Notes: generated from the sequence alone by a model not told the origin. Counted from the stretch's first letter, positions 6,784 through 15,696 are shown. The stretch is DNA of 15,992 nt from DASZMX01 sp035551475 (GCA_035551475.1 DASZMX010000068.1:1-15992); one strand, 5' to 3'. Numbers and translations are program-made.

Positions 6784-7152
6784 ATGTTTCACACTGTCAA
6801 ATATACACTACCCTTGCTTTTGCTCCTGGGCGCGGGTTGTCAAAAGCCGGCCCCCGCGCCTGCGCCAGTGACGACCGCGACGCTCGCGCCCACCGTCACC
6901 AAGGCCCTCCAGTCCGCCGATCCGGAAACCCGCAATGAAGCCGCCCAGGTCGCCGTCGATTTGGAGAGCCATGACTTGCCCACGGCCTTCGCCCGCATTG
7001 ACGAGCTGGCTTCGCGTCCCGAGCTTAAGCCCGAGCAACGCGCCGAATTGAACCGCGCCCGCATGGCTGCCTTGAAACAGCTTCAGGCCGACGTCACTGC
7101 CGGCGACGCCAATGCCGCCCGCGCCGTGCGACGCTATATGTCCAGCCGCTGA
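6784..7152 (+). CDS. Small putative lipoprotein
   Basis: A 122-aa protein with an N-terminal hydrophobic segment LPLLLLLGAGC ending in Cys19. This resembles a lipoprotein signal, although Gly at -3 is not the commonest lipobox residue. A Pro/Ala-rich linker (KPAPAPAPV) follows, then an Ala- and charge-rich, probably all-helical part (residues ~38-118) with blocks such as ADPETRNEAAQVAVDLES and KPEQRAELNRARMAALKQL. I do not recognise a named family; similar short proteins are often found beside pilin-like and LamG genes in this phylum. It lies 28 bases after the pilin gene and 49 bases before the LamG gene, so it is probably in the same transcript. No catalytic motif is visible. Confidence 0.75.
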   Translation: MFHTVKYTLPLLLLLGAGCQKPAPAPAPVTTATLAPTVTKALQSADPETRNEAAQVAVDLESHDLPTAFARIDELASRPELKPEQRAELNRARMAALKQLQADVTAGDANAARAVRRYMSSR

Positions 7153-7201
7153 CTTTCCGTCCATTCCTCGACTCCAAATTCTCAACTCTGAACCATTAAA
7201 A

Positions 7202-10200
7202 ATGAACAATATGAAACGACACGCAACCGCCTTGGCTCTGGCCTTGGCGTCTTATTGCGCCGGCGCTCAAACGAACGTTGGCCAATGGGATTTCACCAGC
7301 AGCAATCTCACCGCCACGGTGGGCGGATTGCCCCTGCAATTCGCCGACCAGGGAACACAATTTTCGGTGCGATTTGGCACCACGGCTTCCTTCAGCATTG
7401 CTCCGCTCAACGGCACGAATGCTTCGGTCTTGTATTTTCCCGCCTTGGGCGCGACAGGCGGCCTGGTCATGCCGACTGATGGCCTGCAAGCCAACGGCGG
7501 GGGCAGTCTCGCGAATGAATACACCATCGTCATGGATGTGCTCTATCCGGCGACCTCCTCGGCCCACGTGCGTCCGTTGGTGCAGACCGACGACGCGGTG
7601 ATCACGCCTAACGCTGATTTGGTGGTGGACGCTTCCGGCGGCATTGGCGCGCCTCCCGGGCCCTATAGCGGCTCTATTCTTCCGAATACGTGGTATCGGC
7701 TCGCCTTCTCGGTCACGGCTTCGAGCATTGATATATTCATCAACGGCGTCGAAGTCGGCTCCCAAGGCTCCGACGGCCTTGACGGCGAATTCGCGCTCGC
7801 CCAGCCCGGAACCCCCCCGCCCTCCGGCTATGCCCTGCTTTTCCAGAACAGCACGACCAACGGCGCCGCGCCCGGCTATGTCAGCAGTATTCAGCTTTGG
7901 GACGGTGCGCTGTCGCCGGGGCAAATCGCCGCGCTGGGCGCGCCGAGCTCGACCAAAATCCCGACGAACATTGCGTCGATTCCCTCGTTCGTGACGGCGA
8001 AGGTTCCAAGCCCGAACGCGAACAACGTCTCGCCCGTGCTGGTGGTTTCCGGCGTGGTTAACCCCGGCGCCACCGTCGTGGATGGCAACTCCATCGCCCT
8101 CTATCTCGACAACACGCTGATCACGGCATCGATCACCAACACCGGCAGCAACTATATCTTCAGCGCCAATCCGACCAACGTGCTGCTTCCATTCAGCGCG
8201 CATAGCGTGGCGGTGATTTATTCCGACAGCGTGGTGGGTAAGATCACCAACGCCTGGACTTTTACCACTTTCGGCTACCAGAATGTCACGTTGCCCGCGC
8301 CCATCTATCTGGAAACCTTTGACGAATTGACGGAAGGCAGCCTGCCCGCTGGATGGACGGTCACCAATCATACCGACTCGTTGACCTCCGGCCTTGACCT
8401 GACCGACTCACAGTCTGATTCCTATAAAAACTGGGTCACCATCAATGTTTCAAACTATCCGGTGGTCTATCCTGATAAGGACAATTACACGTCGCCCGGT
8501 TTTCCGAATATTTCCGGCAACCGCCGTTTGATGCATCCGCCCATTGTCGAAAATGGCGTTTTCCTCACCAACCTGGCCTCAGGCAACCTGATCGTGGCGG
8601 AATCGGACCAACGTGGCGGCAATCAGGTGCAAGCGTTGATCACGCGCGATTACGACTTCACCGGCAGGTCGAATATCTACGTCTCATTTCACCATTTGAA
8701 CGAGCAAAACCAGGACAATATGTGCTCCTTGGAATATTCCATCGATCAAGGCACGAACTGGCTGCCGATCCTTTACATGCTGGACGACGGCACGACAGAC
8801 TCCGATGGCTCGGACATCATCTACAACAAAGCGACTGGACTAATCGACGTTTCGTTGACGATGAACACCGCGCGTCACGATCAAGCGTGGGGCGAATCCT
8901 ATGGCTCTTATATCGCTGCGCCTATCACCCAGGCCTTGGCTCCCTATATCCGTCCCTGCCGCAACGATGATCCGGTGCAGCAAAAGCGCATCGAGGTCTT
9001 CGGCCTTCCGGCCGCCGCCGAGCAGTCGCATGTGCGCCTCCGCTTTATGCAGGCCGGCACCGGCAGTTGGTTCTTTGATGTCGATAATGTCGGCTTCTAT
9101 TCGATCCCTGAGCCGATCATCCTGGAGCAGCCCGCGCCGGTGGTGGCGGACTTCAACGGGCCCGCTGGTTTCGTTGTGCAAGCGGGCGGTGACAACCTCG
9201 CCTATCAATGGGCTTTCGGCGCCACGAACCTCACGGACGCCACGAATGCGACCTTCAACATCGCGAACACCACCTCGAATAACATCGGCCTCTACACGGT
9301 CAAGGTGAGCAACCAATTCGGCTCCGTCACCAGCGCCCCCATTCAGTTGTCGCTCGTCTTTACCCCCGTCATCCTGACCACGCCCCAGGACCTGACCATT
9401 GCTCCGAGTGATCCGGCCACGTTTACCGTGTCGGCTCGCGGCGGACAACCTCTCTCCTACCAATGGCTGGTGGATAGCAACATCATCGTCGGCGCGACGA
9501 ATGCCTCATTTAGCCTCGCGGCGGCCGACGTCACTAACTCGGGCTTCTATCAAGTCTCGATCAGCAATCAATTCAGCGTCGTGGTCTCCCATCCGGCCGA
9601 ACTGACGGTTTACGCCGGCCCCATCACCAATGACCTGGTGGTGCACTTGACGTTTGACACCAACTTCGCGGATAGCTCCGGCCGCGGCAATAACGCCACT
9701 GCGGTCAACACTCCGACAATCGAGCCGGGCTTCCTCGGCAACGCCGTCCACACCAAGAACAATGGCGTGCCGGCGAATGCGCCTTCCACGAACAACTACC
9801 TGACCCTGGGCTATCCCACCGATCTCCAATTCGGTTCGGATTACGGCGGGAGTTCGGCTGACTTCTCCGTTTCGTTCTGGGTGAAAATCCTGGAGCAAAA
9901 CGATGACCAGTCCTTCATCGGCAACAAAGACTGGAACAGCGGCGGCAATCCCGGCTGGATTATTGACACCGAGAGCGACGGCATGAAGTGGAATTACGCG
10001 GACAACGCGGTGAATCTGCCCGGCGTCGGCAGCCCGCGCCGCGACAGCCCGCACGTCGCCCCGCAACTCGAGGACGGCGGCTGGCATCATGTGCTGGTCA
10101 CCTTCGCTCGCCATAGCGTCGGGACCATTTACGTGGACGGCGCGCTGGCGAACGTCCAGCCCCTCGCTCCTGATCCCGGCCAAATCGGCGGCAGCATCGA

Positions 10201-11905
10201 AACGCTTGGCCTGGGCTACAGCATCAACATTGGCCAGGACGGCACAGGACACTACACCGACAACGGCAGCGCTTCGCATGTCGATATGCTGATGGATGAC
10301 CTGGCCATTTGGCGCCGTGTGCTCAACAGCCACGAAGCTACCGGGATCTTCAACGCCGGTCTCAACGGCATGACCGTGGACGAAGCGTCGATCAATAGCG
10401 TCGGCGCCAAGCCGAAGGTGCAAGTCCAGCCGCTGGACGCCAGCGGCGGCCCCGGCTCCAGCGTGAACTTCTACGCCGGCGCTCTCGGCTCTCCGACGCT
10501 GACCTATCAATGGCAATTCAATTCGGTCTCCATCACCAATGCGACCAACAGCTCGTATATGGTGACAAACGTCCTATCCTCGCTCGCTGGAGGGTATAGC
10601 GTGATTGTCTCCAATAGCTATGGAGCGGACACCAGCCGCGTGGCTGTCCTTAGTTACATTCCCGCCCCGGCCTTCACAGGCGTTCCGGCCGGCGAAGTGG
10701 TTGATGTGGGCGCCACCGTGGCGCTGGCCATGACCCCGGCCAACGGCGCCCAGCCTATCACCTATGCCTGGCTGCACGATTACACCAACCTGGTCGTCGG
10801 TTCGAGCGCCACTAACCTGGTTCTGTCGAACGTGCAGTTCGCGGATGCCGGCATTTATCAGCTCGTCGCCTTCAATAACTTCGGCGCCTCCACCAGCGCG
10901 CCGGCCTTGCTGAAGGTCTGGTCGGGCGCGATCACCAACGGCTTGGTGGCGCATCTGACCTTTGACGACACGCTGGCCGATAGCTCTGGCCGCGGCAACA
11001 ATGCCACCTACGCAGTGAACGGTCCGAGCAACAGCCCGACGCCGCGCTTCGTTCCGGGCATTCTCGGGCAGGCGTTCGAATACACCACCACCGCCAACGG
11101 CTCGAACATCGAGTACGCGACGTTTGGTTATCCGACCGACTTGCAGTTCGACTCCACGAACGACTTCTCGGTTTCGTTCTGGGCGAATTTCACCAACCAA
11201 TCCGATGACTTGCCGATTATCGGCAACAAAGATTGGGGCAGCGCCAGCAACCCGGGTTGGGTGATCACGACCCAGACCGGCGGCAATGCGCGCGTCAATG
11301 TGACCGGCGCGACCGGCAACGACAAATATAGCCAGACCGACTTCCCCCGCATCCTGAAGAATGGGGCGTGGCACAACATCGTGGTCTCCGTCCAGCACGA
11401 GCCCGCTCCCTTCGCGGCGAATCTCTCCTGCTACGTCGATGGCGTTCTGGTCAGCAAACATCCGCTCACCGCGGTCGGTTCGGTGGACACGGTGGCCTTG
11501 GCCTTCGGTTACACCAACGACCTGCAATCGGGCTGGGCGGTTAACATCGGCCAGGACGGCACGGGCCTCTACACCGATGGCGGTGGCGCTTATGATATCG
11601 ATGCCAAGATCGATGATCTCGGCATTTGGCGCCGCGCGCTCACGGCCAATGAAGCGGCGGGCATTTACCTTGCGGGAACGCTGGGCAAAGATCTCACCCA
11701 CGCGGCGAGCGCCGTGTTGTTCGCGAATGTCTCCGGCGGAAACATCGTCTTGACATGGGCAGGTTCCGCAGGCGTCGAGCTCCAGACCGCTCCGACCCTC
11801 GGGGCCGCCTGGGTTTCCGTCAATGGCACGCGCGGGGCCAGCACGGCCTCGATGCCGCTCAGCAGCGGGGCGACGGCCTACTTCCGCCTCGTTAAGGTTC
11901 AATGA
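7202..11905 (+). CDS. Giant secreted LamG / Ig-like repeat protein
   Basis: A 1567-aa protein. A signal peptide (MKRHATALALALASYCAGA, cut near residue 22) precedes a concanavalin/LamG-like domain (~23-240). Then come a beta-sandwich with VSPVLVVSGVVNPGATV (~255-365) and a jelly-roll or adhesin-like region from YLETFDELTEG to GSWFFDVDNVGFYS (~367-637). Two copies of an Ig-Ig-LamG block follow (~640-1075 and ~1075-1500), and a C-terminal module with NIVLTWAGS and YFRLV, common in this phylum. LamG hallmarks are HLTFD, DSSGRGNNAT, FSVSFW, IGNKDW, NIGQDGTG and DDL.IWRR. It probably binds polysaccharide or a surface ligand outside the cell; no catalytic site is seen. Starts at 7202 or 7211 are equally plausible. 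Its TGA overlaps the transporter ATG by 4 bp (ATGA, 11902-11905), suggesting translational coupling. Confidence 0.9.
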   Translation: MNNMKRHATALALALASYCAGAQTNVGQWDFTSSNLTATVGGLPLQFADQGTQFSVRFGTTASFSIAPLNGTNASVLYFPALGATGGLVMPTDGLQANGGGSLANEYTIVMDVLYPATSSAHVRPLVQTDDAVITPNADLVVDASGGIGAPPGPYSGSILPNTWYRLAFSVTASSIDIFINGVEVGSQGSDGLDGEFALAQPGTPPPSGYALLFQNSTTNGAAPGYVSSIQLWDGALSPGQIAALGAPSSTKIPTNIASIPSFVTAKVPSPNANNVSPVLVVSGVVNPGATVVDGNSIALYLDNTLITASITNTGSNYIFSANPTNVLLPFSAHSVAVIYSDSVVGKITNAWTFTTFGYQNVTLPAPIYLETFDELTEGSLPAGWTVTNHTDSLTSGLDLTDSQSDSYKNWVTINVSNYPVVYPDKDNYTSPGFPNISGNRRLMHPPIVENGVFLTNLASGNLIVAESDQRGGNQVQALITRDYDFTGRSNIYVSFHHLNEQNQDNMCSLEYSIDQGTNWLPILYMLDDGTTDSDGSDIIYNKATGLIDVSLTMNTARHDQAWGESYGSYIAAPITQALAPYIRPCRNDDPVQQKRIEVFGLPAAAEQSHVRLRFMQAGTGSWFFDVDNVGFYSIPEPIILEQPAPVVADFNGPAGFVVQAGGDNLAYQWAFGATNLTDATNATFNIANTTSNNIGLYTVKVSNQFGSVTSAPIQLSLVFTPVILTTPQDLTIAPSDPATFTVSARGGQPLSYQWLVDSNIIVGATNASFSLAAADVTNSGFYQVSISNQFSVVVSHPAELTVYAGPITNDLVVHLTFDTNFADSSGRGNNATAVNTPTIEPGFLGNAVHTKNNGVPANAPSTNNYLTLGYPTDLQFGSDYGGSSADFSVSFWVKILEQNDDQSFIGNKDWNSGGNPGWIIDTESDGMKWNYADNAVNLPGVGSPRRDSPHVAPQLEDGGWHHVLVTFARHSVGTIYVDGALANVQPLAPDPGQIGGSIETLGLGYSINIGQDGTGHYTDNGSASHVDMLMDDLAIWRRVLNSHEATGIFNAGLNGMTVDEASINSVGAKPKVQVQPLDASGGPGSSVNFYAGALGSPTLTYQWQFNSVSITNATNSSYMVTNVLSSLAGGYSVIVSNSYGADTSRVAVLSYIPAPAFTGVPAGEVVDVGATVALAMTPANGAQPITYAWLHDYTNLVVGSSATNLVLSNVQFADAGIYQLVAFNNFGASTSAPALLKVWSGAITNGLVAHLTFDDTLADSSGRGNNATYAVNGPSNSPTPRFVPGILGQAFEYTTTANGSNIEYATFGYPTDLQFDSTNDFSVSFWANFTNQSDDLPIIGNKDWGSASNPGWVITTQTGGNARVNVTGATGNDKYSQTDFPRILKNGAWHNIVVSVQHEPAPFAANLSCYVDGVLVSKHPLTAVGSVDTVALAFGYTNDLQSGWAVNIGQDGTGLYTDGGGAYDIDAKIDDLGIWRRALTANEAAGIYLAGTLGKDLTHAASAVLFANVSGGNIVLTWAGSAGVELQTAPTLGAAWVSVNGTRGASTASMPLSSGATAYFRLVKVQ
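9118..11690 (+). repeat. Tandem duplication of an Ig-Ig-LamG block inside the giant surface protein
   Basis: Corresponding points of the two LamG copies (ITNDLVVHLTFD at ~9623 and ITNGLVAHLTFD at ~10931) are 1308 bases, i.e. 436 codons, apart. Each LamG copy is preceded by two Ig-like domains with YQW / G.Y.V..SN.FG-type motifs. Shared blocks (GYPTDLQF, IGNKDW, NIGQDGTG, DDL.IWRR) are similar but diverged, so the duplication is old; coding identity is partial, not perfect. Confidence 0.75.
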
Positions 11906-13194
11906 CCAATCCTGAAATCGCGTCGCCTGCCCGGATCGCATCCGGGCAGGCGGCCTCTGACCCGTGGCCTCAATCTCCGGCCCGGGCTTATAGTCTTCTG
12001 GCCTGCATCGTTTCCGCTTACGTGGGGGTTTATCTTTGCCGCAAGAATATCTCGGTCGCCATTCCGATGCTGCAAACGGCCTTCCACGCGACGAAGGCGG
12101 AGACGGGAAAGATCATTAGTTGCAGCGCGGCCGCTTACGCGGTGGGCAAATTCGCGTTCGGGCCGCTGATTGACCGGGTGGGCGGGCGCAAATGTTTGTT
12201 GTTCGTGCTCGCAGGTGTGGCGATTTGCGGCGGGTTGGGTGGAATGGCGGCGTCATTGCCGATGCTGGTGGGTTGTTACACGGCGAACCGCTTTTGCGGC
12301 GCCGCGGGCTGGGGTTCGATTGTCAAGCTGGCCCCGGCTTGGTTTCCGGCGCGGCGCATGTCGCTGGCGCTGGCATTTTTATCGTTGAGTTTTGTTTTTG
12401 GCGGCGTCTGCGCGCTGACGCTGGCGGGGGAAATCGCGGGATGGACGAATAACAATTGGCGCGCGGTAATGGGGCTGCCTTCCTTGGCGCTGGTGGTTTT
12501 GTTTGTGATTTGCTGGATTTTCGTGCCGAAGGATGCGCCCGCGGCGAGGGTCCCGGGATCGTCCACGTTTGATTGGAGCGTGGTGCGCAAACTAGCCGGC
12601 AATCCGCAATTATGGGTGGTCTGCGCGATTGCGTTCACGCTCTACATCATGCGCGAAACATTCAACGATTGGACCGTTGATTTTTTCAAAACCGAAGGCG
12701 GCGCGCAAATGAGCATCAAGGCCGCGGCGTTGCTTTCCACGCCGTTTGACGCGGCGGGCGCGGCCGGAATTGTGGCGCTGGGCTGGGCGTTCGACGGCCT
12801 GGGACATCGCTGGCGGATTGCGACGTTGGTGGTTTCATTAACGATGCTGGCGGTCTTGATCAATTATCTGCCGGCGATTTTTCATCTGGGAACATGGCAA
12901 GTTGAGACGGCCATCGCCTTGATCGGTTTTCTTTCCTACGGACCTTACAGCCTGCTGGCCGGCATTTTCGCGGTGGAAATCGGCGGCAAGCAAGGCGTCA
13001 GCACCGTGGCGGGCATCGTCGATTCCGCGGGGTACCTCGGCACGGTGTTCGCCGGGCAGCAATTCGGACGTCTGCTGGACCTGGGCGGTTATCGCCTGGG
13101 TTTTCACGCGCTGGCGATCGTCACGTTTGTCTCGGCGTTGCTGTGCCTCGGTTTGAAAACGCGCTCCGCTTCCGGCTATGACCGCGCACGATAA
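11902..13194 (+). CDS. Major facilitator transporter, organophosphate:phosphate antiporter (GlpT/UhpT-like) type; candidate phosphonate importer
   Basis: A 430-aa polytopic inner-membrane protein with about 12 hydrophobic segments after a ~28-residue polar N-terminus. VGVYLCRKNISVAIPML (Arg47) matches the YYLVRKNF block of GlpT, and YIMRETFNDW (Arg251) matches the second conserved Arg block. In GlpT these two arginines bind the phosphate group. FGPLIDRVGGRK is the usual loop 2-3 motif, and SYGPYSLLAG...GYLG..F.GQQFG is a C-terminal OPA feature. Its ATG overlaps the LamG stop, and its 3' end overlaps phnW by 17 bases, so the three genes are probably translated from one message. Context suggests import of 2-aminoethylphosphonate or its hydroxy derivative; the substrate is inference. 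AAGG at 11894-11897 is a weak ribosome site. Confidence 0.88.
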   Translation: MTNPEIASPARIASGQAASDPWPQSPARAYSLLACIVSAYVGVYLCRKNISVAIPMLQTAFHATKAETGKIISCSAAAYAVGKFAFGPLIDRVGGRKCLLFVLAGVAICGGLGGMAASLPMLVGCYTANRFCGAAGWGSIVKLAPAWFPARRMSLALAFLSLSFVFGGVCALTLAGEIAGWTNNNWRAVMGLPSLALVVLFVICWIFVPKDAPAARVPGSSTFDWSVVRKLAGNPQLWVVCAIAFTLYIMRETFNDWTVDFFKTEGGAQMSIKAAALLSTPFDAAGAAGIVALGWAFDGLGHRWRIATLVVSLTMLAVLINYLPAIFHLGTWQVETAIALIGFLSYGPYSLLAGIFAVEIGGKQGVSTVAGIVDSAGYLGTVFAGQQFGRLLDLGGYRLGFHALAIVTFVSALLCLGLKTRSASGYDRAR

Positions 13195-14278
13195 ATTATT
13201 GTTTACGCCTGGCCCTCTCACCCTCAGCCTCAGCGTCAAGCTGGCGATGCTGCATGACGCCGGCTCGTGGCATAACGATTTCAACGGGTTGGTCGCCAGC
13301 CTGCGCGAACAATTGCTCGCGCTGTCCGGTTTGTCGCGCGAAAACGGCTGGGAAGCCGTGCTGATGCAAGGCTCGGGCACATTTGCCGTCGAATCGGTCT
13401 TTCAAACGTGCGTCCCCAATTCAGGCAAAGTCGCTGTGCTGGCCAATGGCGCGTATGGGGAGCGCATCGTTCAGATGCTGGCGGCGGCGCGCATTCCGCA
13501 TGTGGCGTTGCGTTGCGCGGAAGACACAGTCCCGGATCCCGCCGCGCTGGCGGCGCTGCTGGCGAGCGACGGCGCGATTACGCATGTGGCCATGGTGCAT
13601 TGCGAAACCACCACCGGCATTCTTAATCCCATCGAAACGATCGGGCCGCTGGCCAAGGCGCACGGCAAAATATTTATCGTGGACGCCATGAGCACGTTCG
13701 CCGCGCTGCCCATCGACTTTGCAGAATGCGGCATCGATTTGCTGGTTTCCTCCGCCAACAAATGCCTCGAAGGCGCGCCGGGCATTGGATTTGTGATTGG
13801 ACGCCGCGGCGTTTTGCTGGCCAATGAAGGCGGCGCGCGCAGCCTGAGCCTGGATGTGGCGGCGCAATTGCGCGGCTTTGAGAAGGACGGAAAATTTCGT
13901 TTCACGCCGCCGACGCACATCCTTCTCGCTTTGGCCCAGGCCATGCGCGAGTTGGAGGCCGAGGGCGGCCTCTGTGCGCGGCTCCAGCGTTATCGCGCCA
14001 ATCACAATTTGCTTGTCAGTGGAATGCGCCGGCTTGGTTTTCAGCCCTATCTTCGTCCTGAAGTGCAGGGGCCGATCATCACCTCCTTCCTTTATCCGCA
14101 TGACAAATTTGATTTCACCGCCCTGTACAACGCTTTGAGCGAACGCGGCTTTATCATTTATCCGGGCAAGCTGACGCAGGCGAATACCTTTCGCATTGGC
14201 AACATCGGCTGGATTTATCCCGCCGACATCGAACAACTTCTCGCCGCGATTGAGAATGTCATCTGGCCCGTTCCATAA
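13178..14278 (+). CDS. phnW: 2-aminoethylphosphonate--pyruvate transaminase
   Basis: This PLP enzyme transfers the amino group of 2-aminoethylphosphonate to pyruvate, giving phosphonoacetaldehyde and alanine. The 366 aa agree with the usual ~367. Seen in order: LLFTPGPLTLS (residues 7-17), LMQGSGTFAVESV (cofactor phosphate region), NGAYGERI, VHCETTTGILNP, IVDAMSTFAALP with the PLP-binding Asp, SSANKCLEGAPG with the Schiff-base Lys195 (Lys194 in the Salmonella enzyme), and FTPPTHILLAL. The C-terminal GFIIYPGKLT..NTFRIGNIG block is typical of PhnW. The start at 13178 lies inside the transporter gene (17-base overlap), a sign of coupling. pbfA follows after six bases. Its product is the substrate of the PhnX encoded at 1346-2170. 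Confidence 0.95.
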   Translation: MTAHDKLLFTPGPLTLSLSVKLAMLHDAGSWHNDFNGLVASLREQLLALSGLSRENGWEAVLMQGSGTFAVESVFQTCVPNSGKVAVLANGAYGERIVQMLAAARIPHVALRCAEDTVPDPAALAALLASDGAITHVAMVHCETTTGILNPIETIGPLAKAHGKIFIVDAMSTFAALPIDFAECGIDLLVSSANKCLEGAPGIGFVIGRRGVLLANEGGARSLSLDVAAQLRGFEKDGKFRFTPPTHILLALAQAMRELEAEGGLCARLQRYRANHNLLVSGMRRLGFQPYLRPEVQGPIITSFLYPHDKFDFTALYNALSERGFIIYPGKLTQANTFRIGNIGWIYPADIEQLLAAIENVIWPVP

Positions 14279-14284
14279 ACGCTT

Positions 14285-15622
14285 ATGATGCCGGATCGTT
14301 CGGAAGGCGATATCAACCTCACGCCCGCCCGCGCTGCGTGGGCCGCGCAAAATCTTGACGCTGAAACCCGGCGTCTGCTGGACGCTGATGCACGAGTCTT
14401 CCTGCATCAATCCCTTTCGTCGCCGTGTCTCCATGCCATTCGCTCCGCCGCCGGCTCCTCGTTTATCGATGTGACGGGCCGGACGTATCTGGATTTTCAC
14501 GGCAACAATGTGCATCAGGTCGGTTTCTCGCATCCGCGGGTTGTCGCCGCCATTCGCGCGCAAATGGATTCGCTGTCCTTTTGCACGCGTCGCTACACCT
14601 GCGAACCAGCCGTTCGTTTCGCGGAAGAACTCGTGAGCATCGCGCCCCGGGGCTTGACGCGCGTTTTGCTCGCGCCAGGAGGCACGACGGCAGTCGGCAT
14701 GGCGCTCAAACTGGCGCGCGTCGCGACTGGCCGTTTCAAATTTATCTCGTTGTGGGATTCCTTTCACGGCGCGTCGCTGGACGCCATCTCGGTCGGAGGC
14801 GAAGCGGCGTTTCGGCGCGGGATTGGGCCATTGCTGCCTGGCTGCGAGCACGCGCCGCCGCCCGATCCGCCGCATTGCCCATTTCGCTGCGGCGCCTCCT
14901 GTTCGCTGGCGTGCGCGGATTACATCGAATACATGCTGGAAAAAGAAGGGGATGTGGCCGCCGTCATTGGCGAAACCGTGCGCGCCACGCCGTTCATTCC
15001 GCCGCCCGGATATTGGCAGCGCATTCGCGCCGCGTGCGACAAACACGGCGCGCTTTTGATTCTCGATGAAATTCCCATGGGTCTGGGACGAACCGGAAAA
15101 ATGTTCGCATGCGAGCATTTCGGTGTGGCGCCGGACATTTTGGTCCTCGGCAAAGGATTAGGCGGCGGCATTTTTCCGCTGGCGGCGATGTTGTGCCGGG
15201 AAGAGCTCAATCGCGCCGCGAACATTTCCCTCGGCCATTACACGCACGAAAAAAATCCCGTCGCCTGCGCCGCCGGCTTGGCCACCTTGCAAATCATCGC
15301 AGACGAAAACCTGGTCACGCGCGCGCACACGCTGGGCGAACGGACGAAAACCGCCTTGCGCGAACTCGCCGCGCGGCATCCGCTCATCGCCGATGTGCGC
15401 GGGCTTGGTTTGGCGTTGGGCGTCGAATTAAGGGTCGAAAAAAACAGCGATGTGGCCGAGCGCGTCATGTATGCGGCCCTCGCGCGCGGGCTGAATTTCA
15501 AAGTCACGATGGGCTCCATCCTCACCTTGACACCAGCCTTGACCATCACCGACGCGGAAATGGATCATGCGCTGGAGATTTTAGACGCCTCATTGGCGGC
15601 GGAAAATTCCCCACCCATGTAA
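14285..15622 (+). CDS. pbfA: Class III PLP enzyme, probable (R)-1-hydroxy-2-aminoethylphosphonate ammonia-lyase
   Basis: A 445-aa protein of the class III aminotransferase fold. LDFHGNNVHQVGFSHPRV (~70-87), LLAPGGTTAVGMALKLARV, WDSFHGASLDAISVGGEAAFR and GPLLPGCEH fit the phosphonate-linked PbfA group. LILDEIPMGLGRTG gives the PLP-binding Asp261 and LGKGLGGG the Schiff-base Lys290. PbfA removes ammonia from (R)-1-hydroxy-2-aminoethylphosphonate, giving phosphonoacetaldehyde and so feeding the same hydrolase as PhnW. A CPFRCGASCSLACADY cysteine cluster (~200-215) is notable. The gene starts six bases after phnW; ATG at 14285 or 14288 could be used. The PLP fold is certain. The lyase name depends on context and recalled motifs; an ordinary omega-aminotransferase is the main alternative. 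Confidence 0.85.
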   Translation: MMPDRSEGDINLTPARAAWAAQNLDAETRRLLDADARVFLHQSLSSPCLHAIRSAAGSSFIDVTGRTYLDFHGNNVHQVGFSHPRVVAAIRAQMDSLSFCTRRYTCEPAVRFAEELVSIAPRGLTRVLLAPGGTTAVGMALKLARVATGRFKFISLWDSFHGASLDAISVGGEAAFRRGIGPLLPGCEHAPPPDPPHCPFRCGASCSLACADYIEYMLEKEGDVAAVIGETVRATPFIPPPGYWQRIRAACDKHGALLILDEIPMGLGRTGKMFACEHFGVAPDILVLGKGLGGGIFPLAAMLCREELNRAANISLGHYTHEKNPVACAAGLATLQIIADENLVTRAHTLGERTKTALRELAARHPLIADVRGLGLALGVELRVEKNSDVAERVMYAALARGLNFKVTMGSILTLTPALTITDAEMDHALEILDASLAAENSPPM

Positions 15623-15696
15623 GCACGGTCCACTTTCCCAGTCCGTTTTAGATCGTCAACGTGCCGATATGCCCGACGATTGTCGTGTTTGGAGCA

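Noticed and set aside
13421..15118. A 565-codon minus-strand open frame opposite phnW and pbfA
   Set aside because: Long only because of G+C bias at third positions; its translation is Arg/Gly/Gln-rich without domains, while the plus strand carries two clear PLP enzymes.
15675..15690. Short CGAC-GATT-GTCG hairpin followed by TGTTT as terminator of pbfA
   Set aside because: Only four base pairs and a poor T-tract; not supportable as a terminator.
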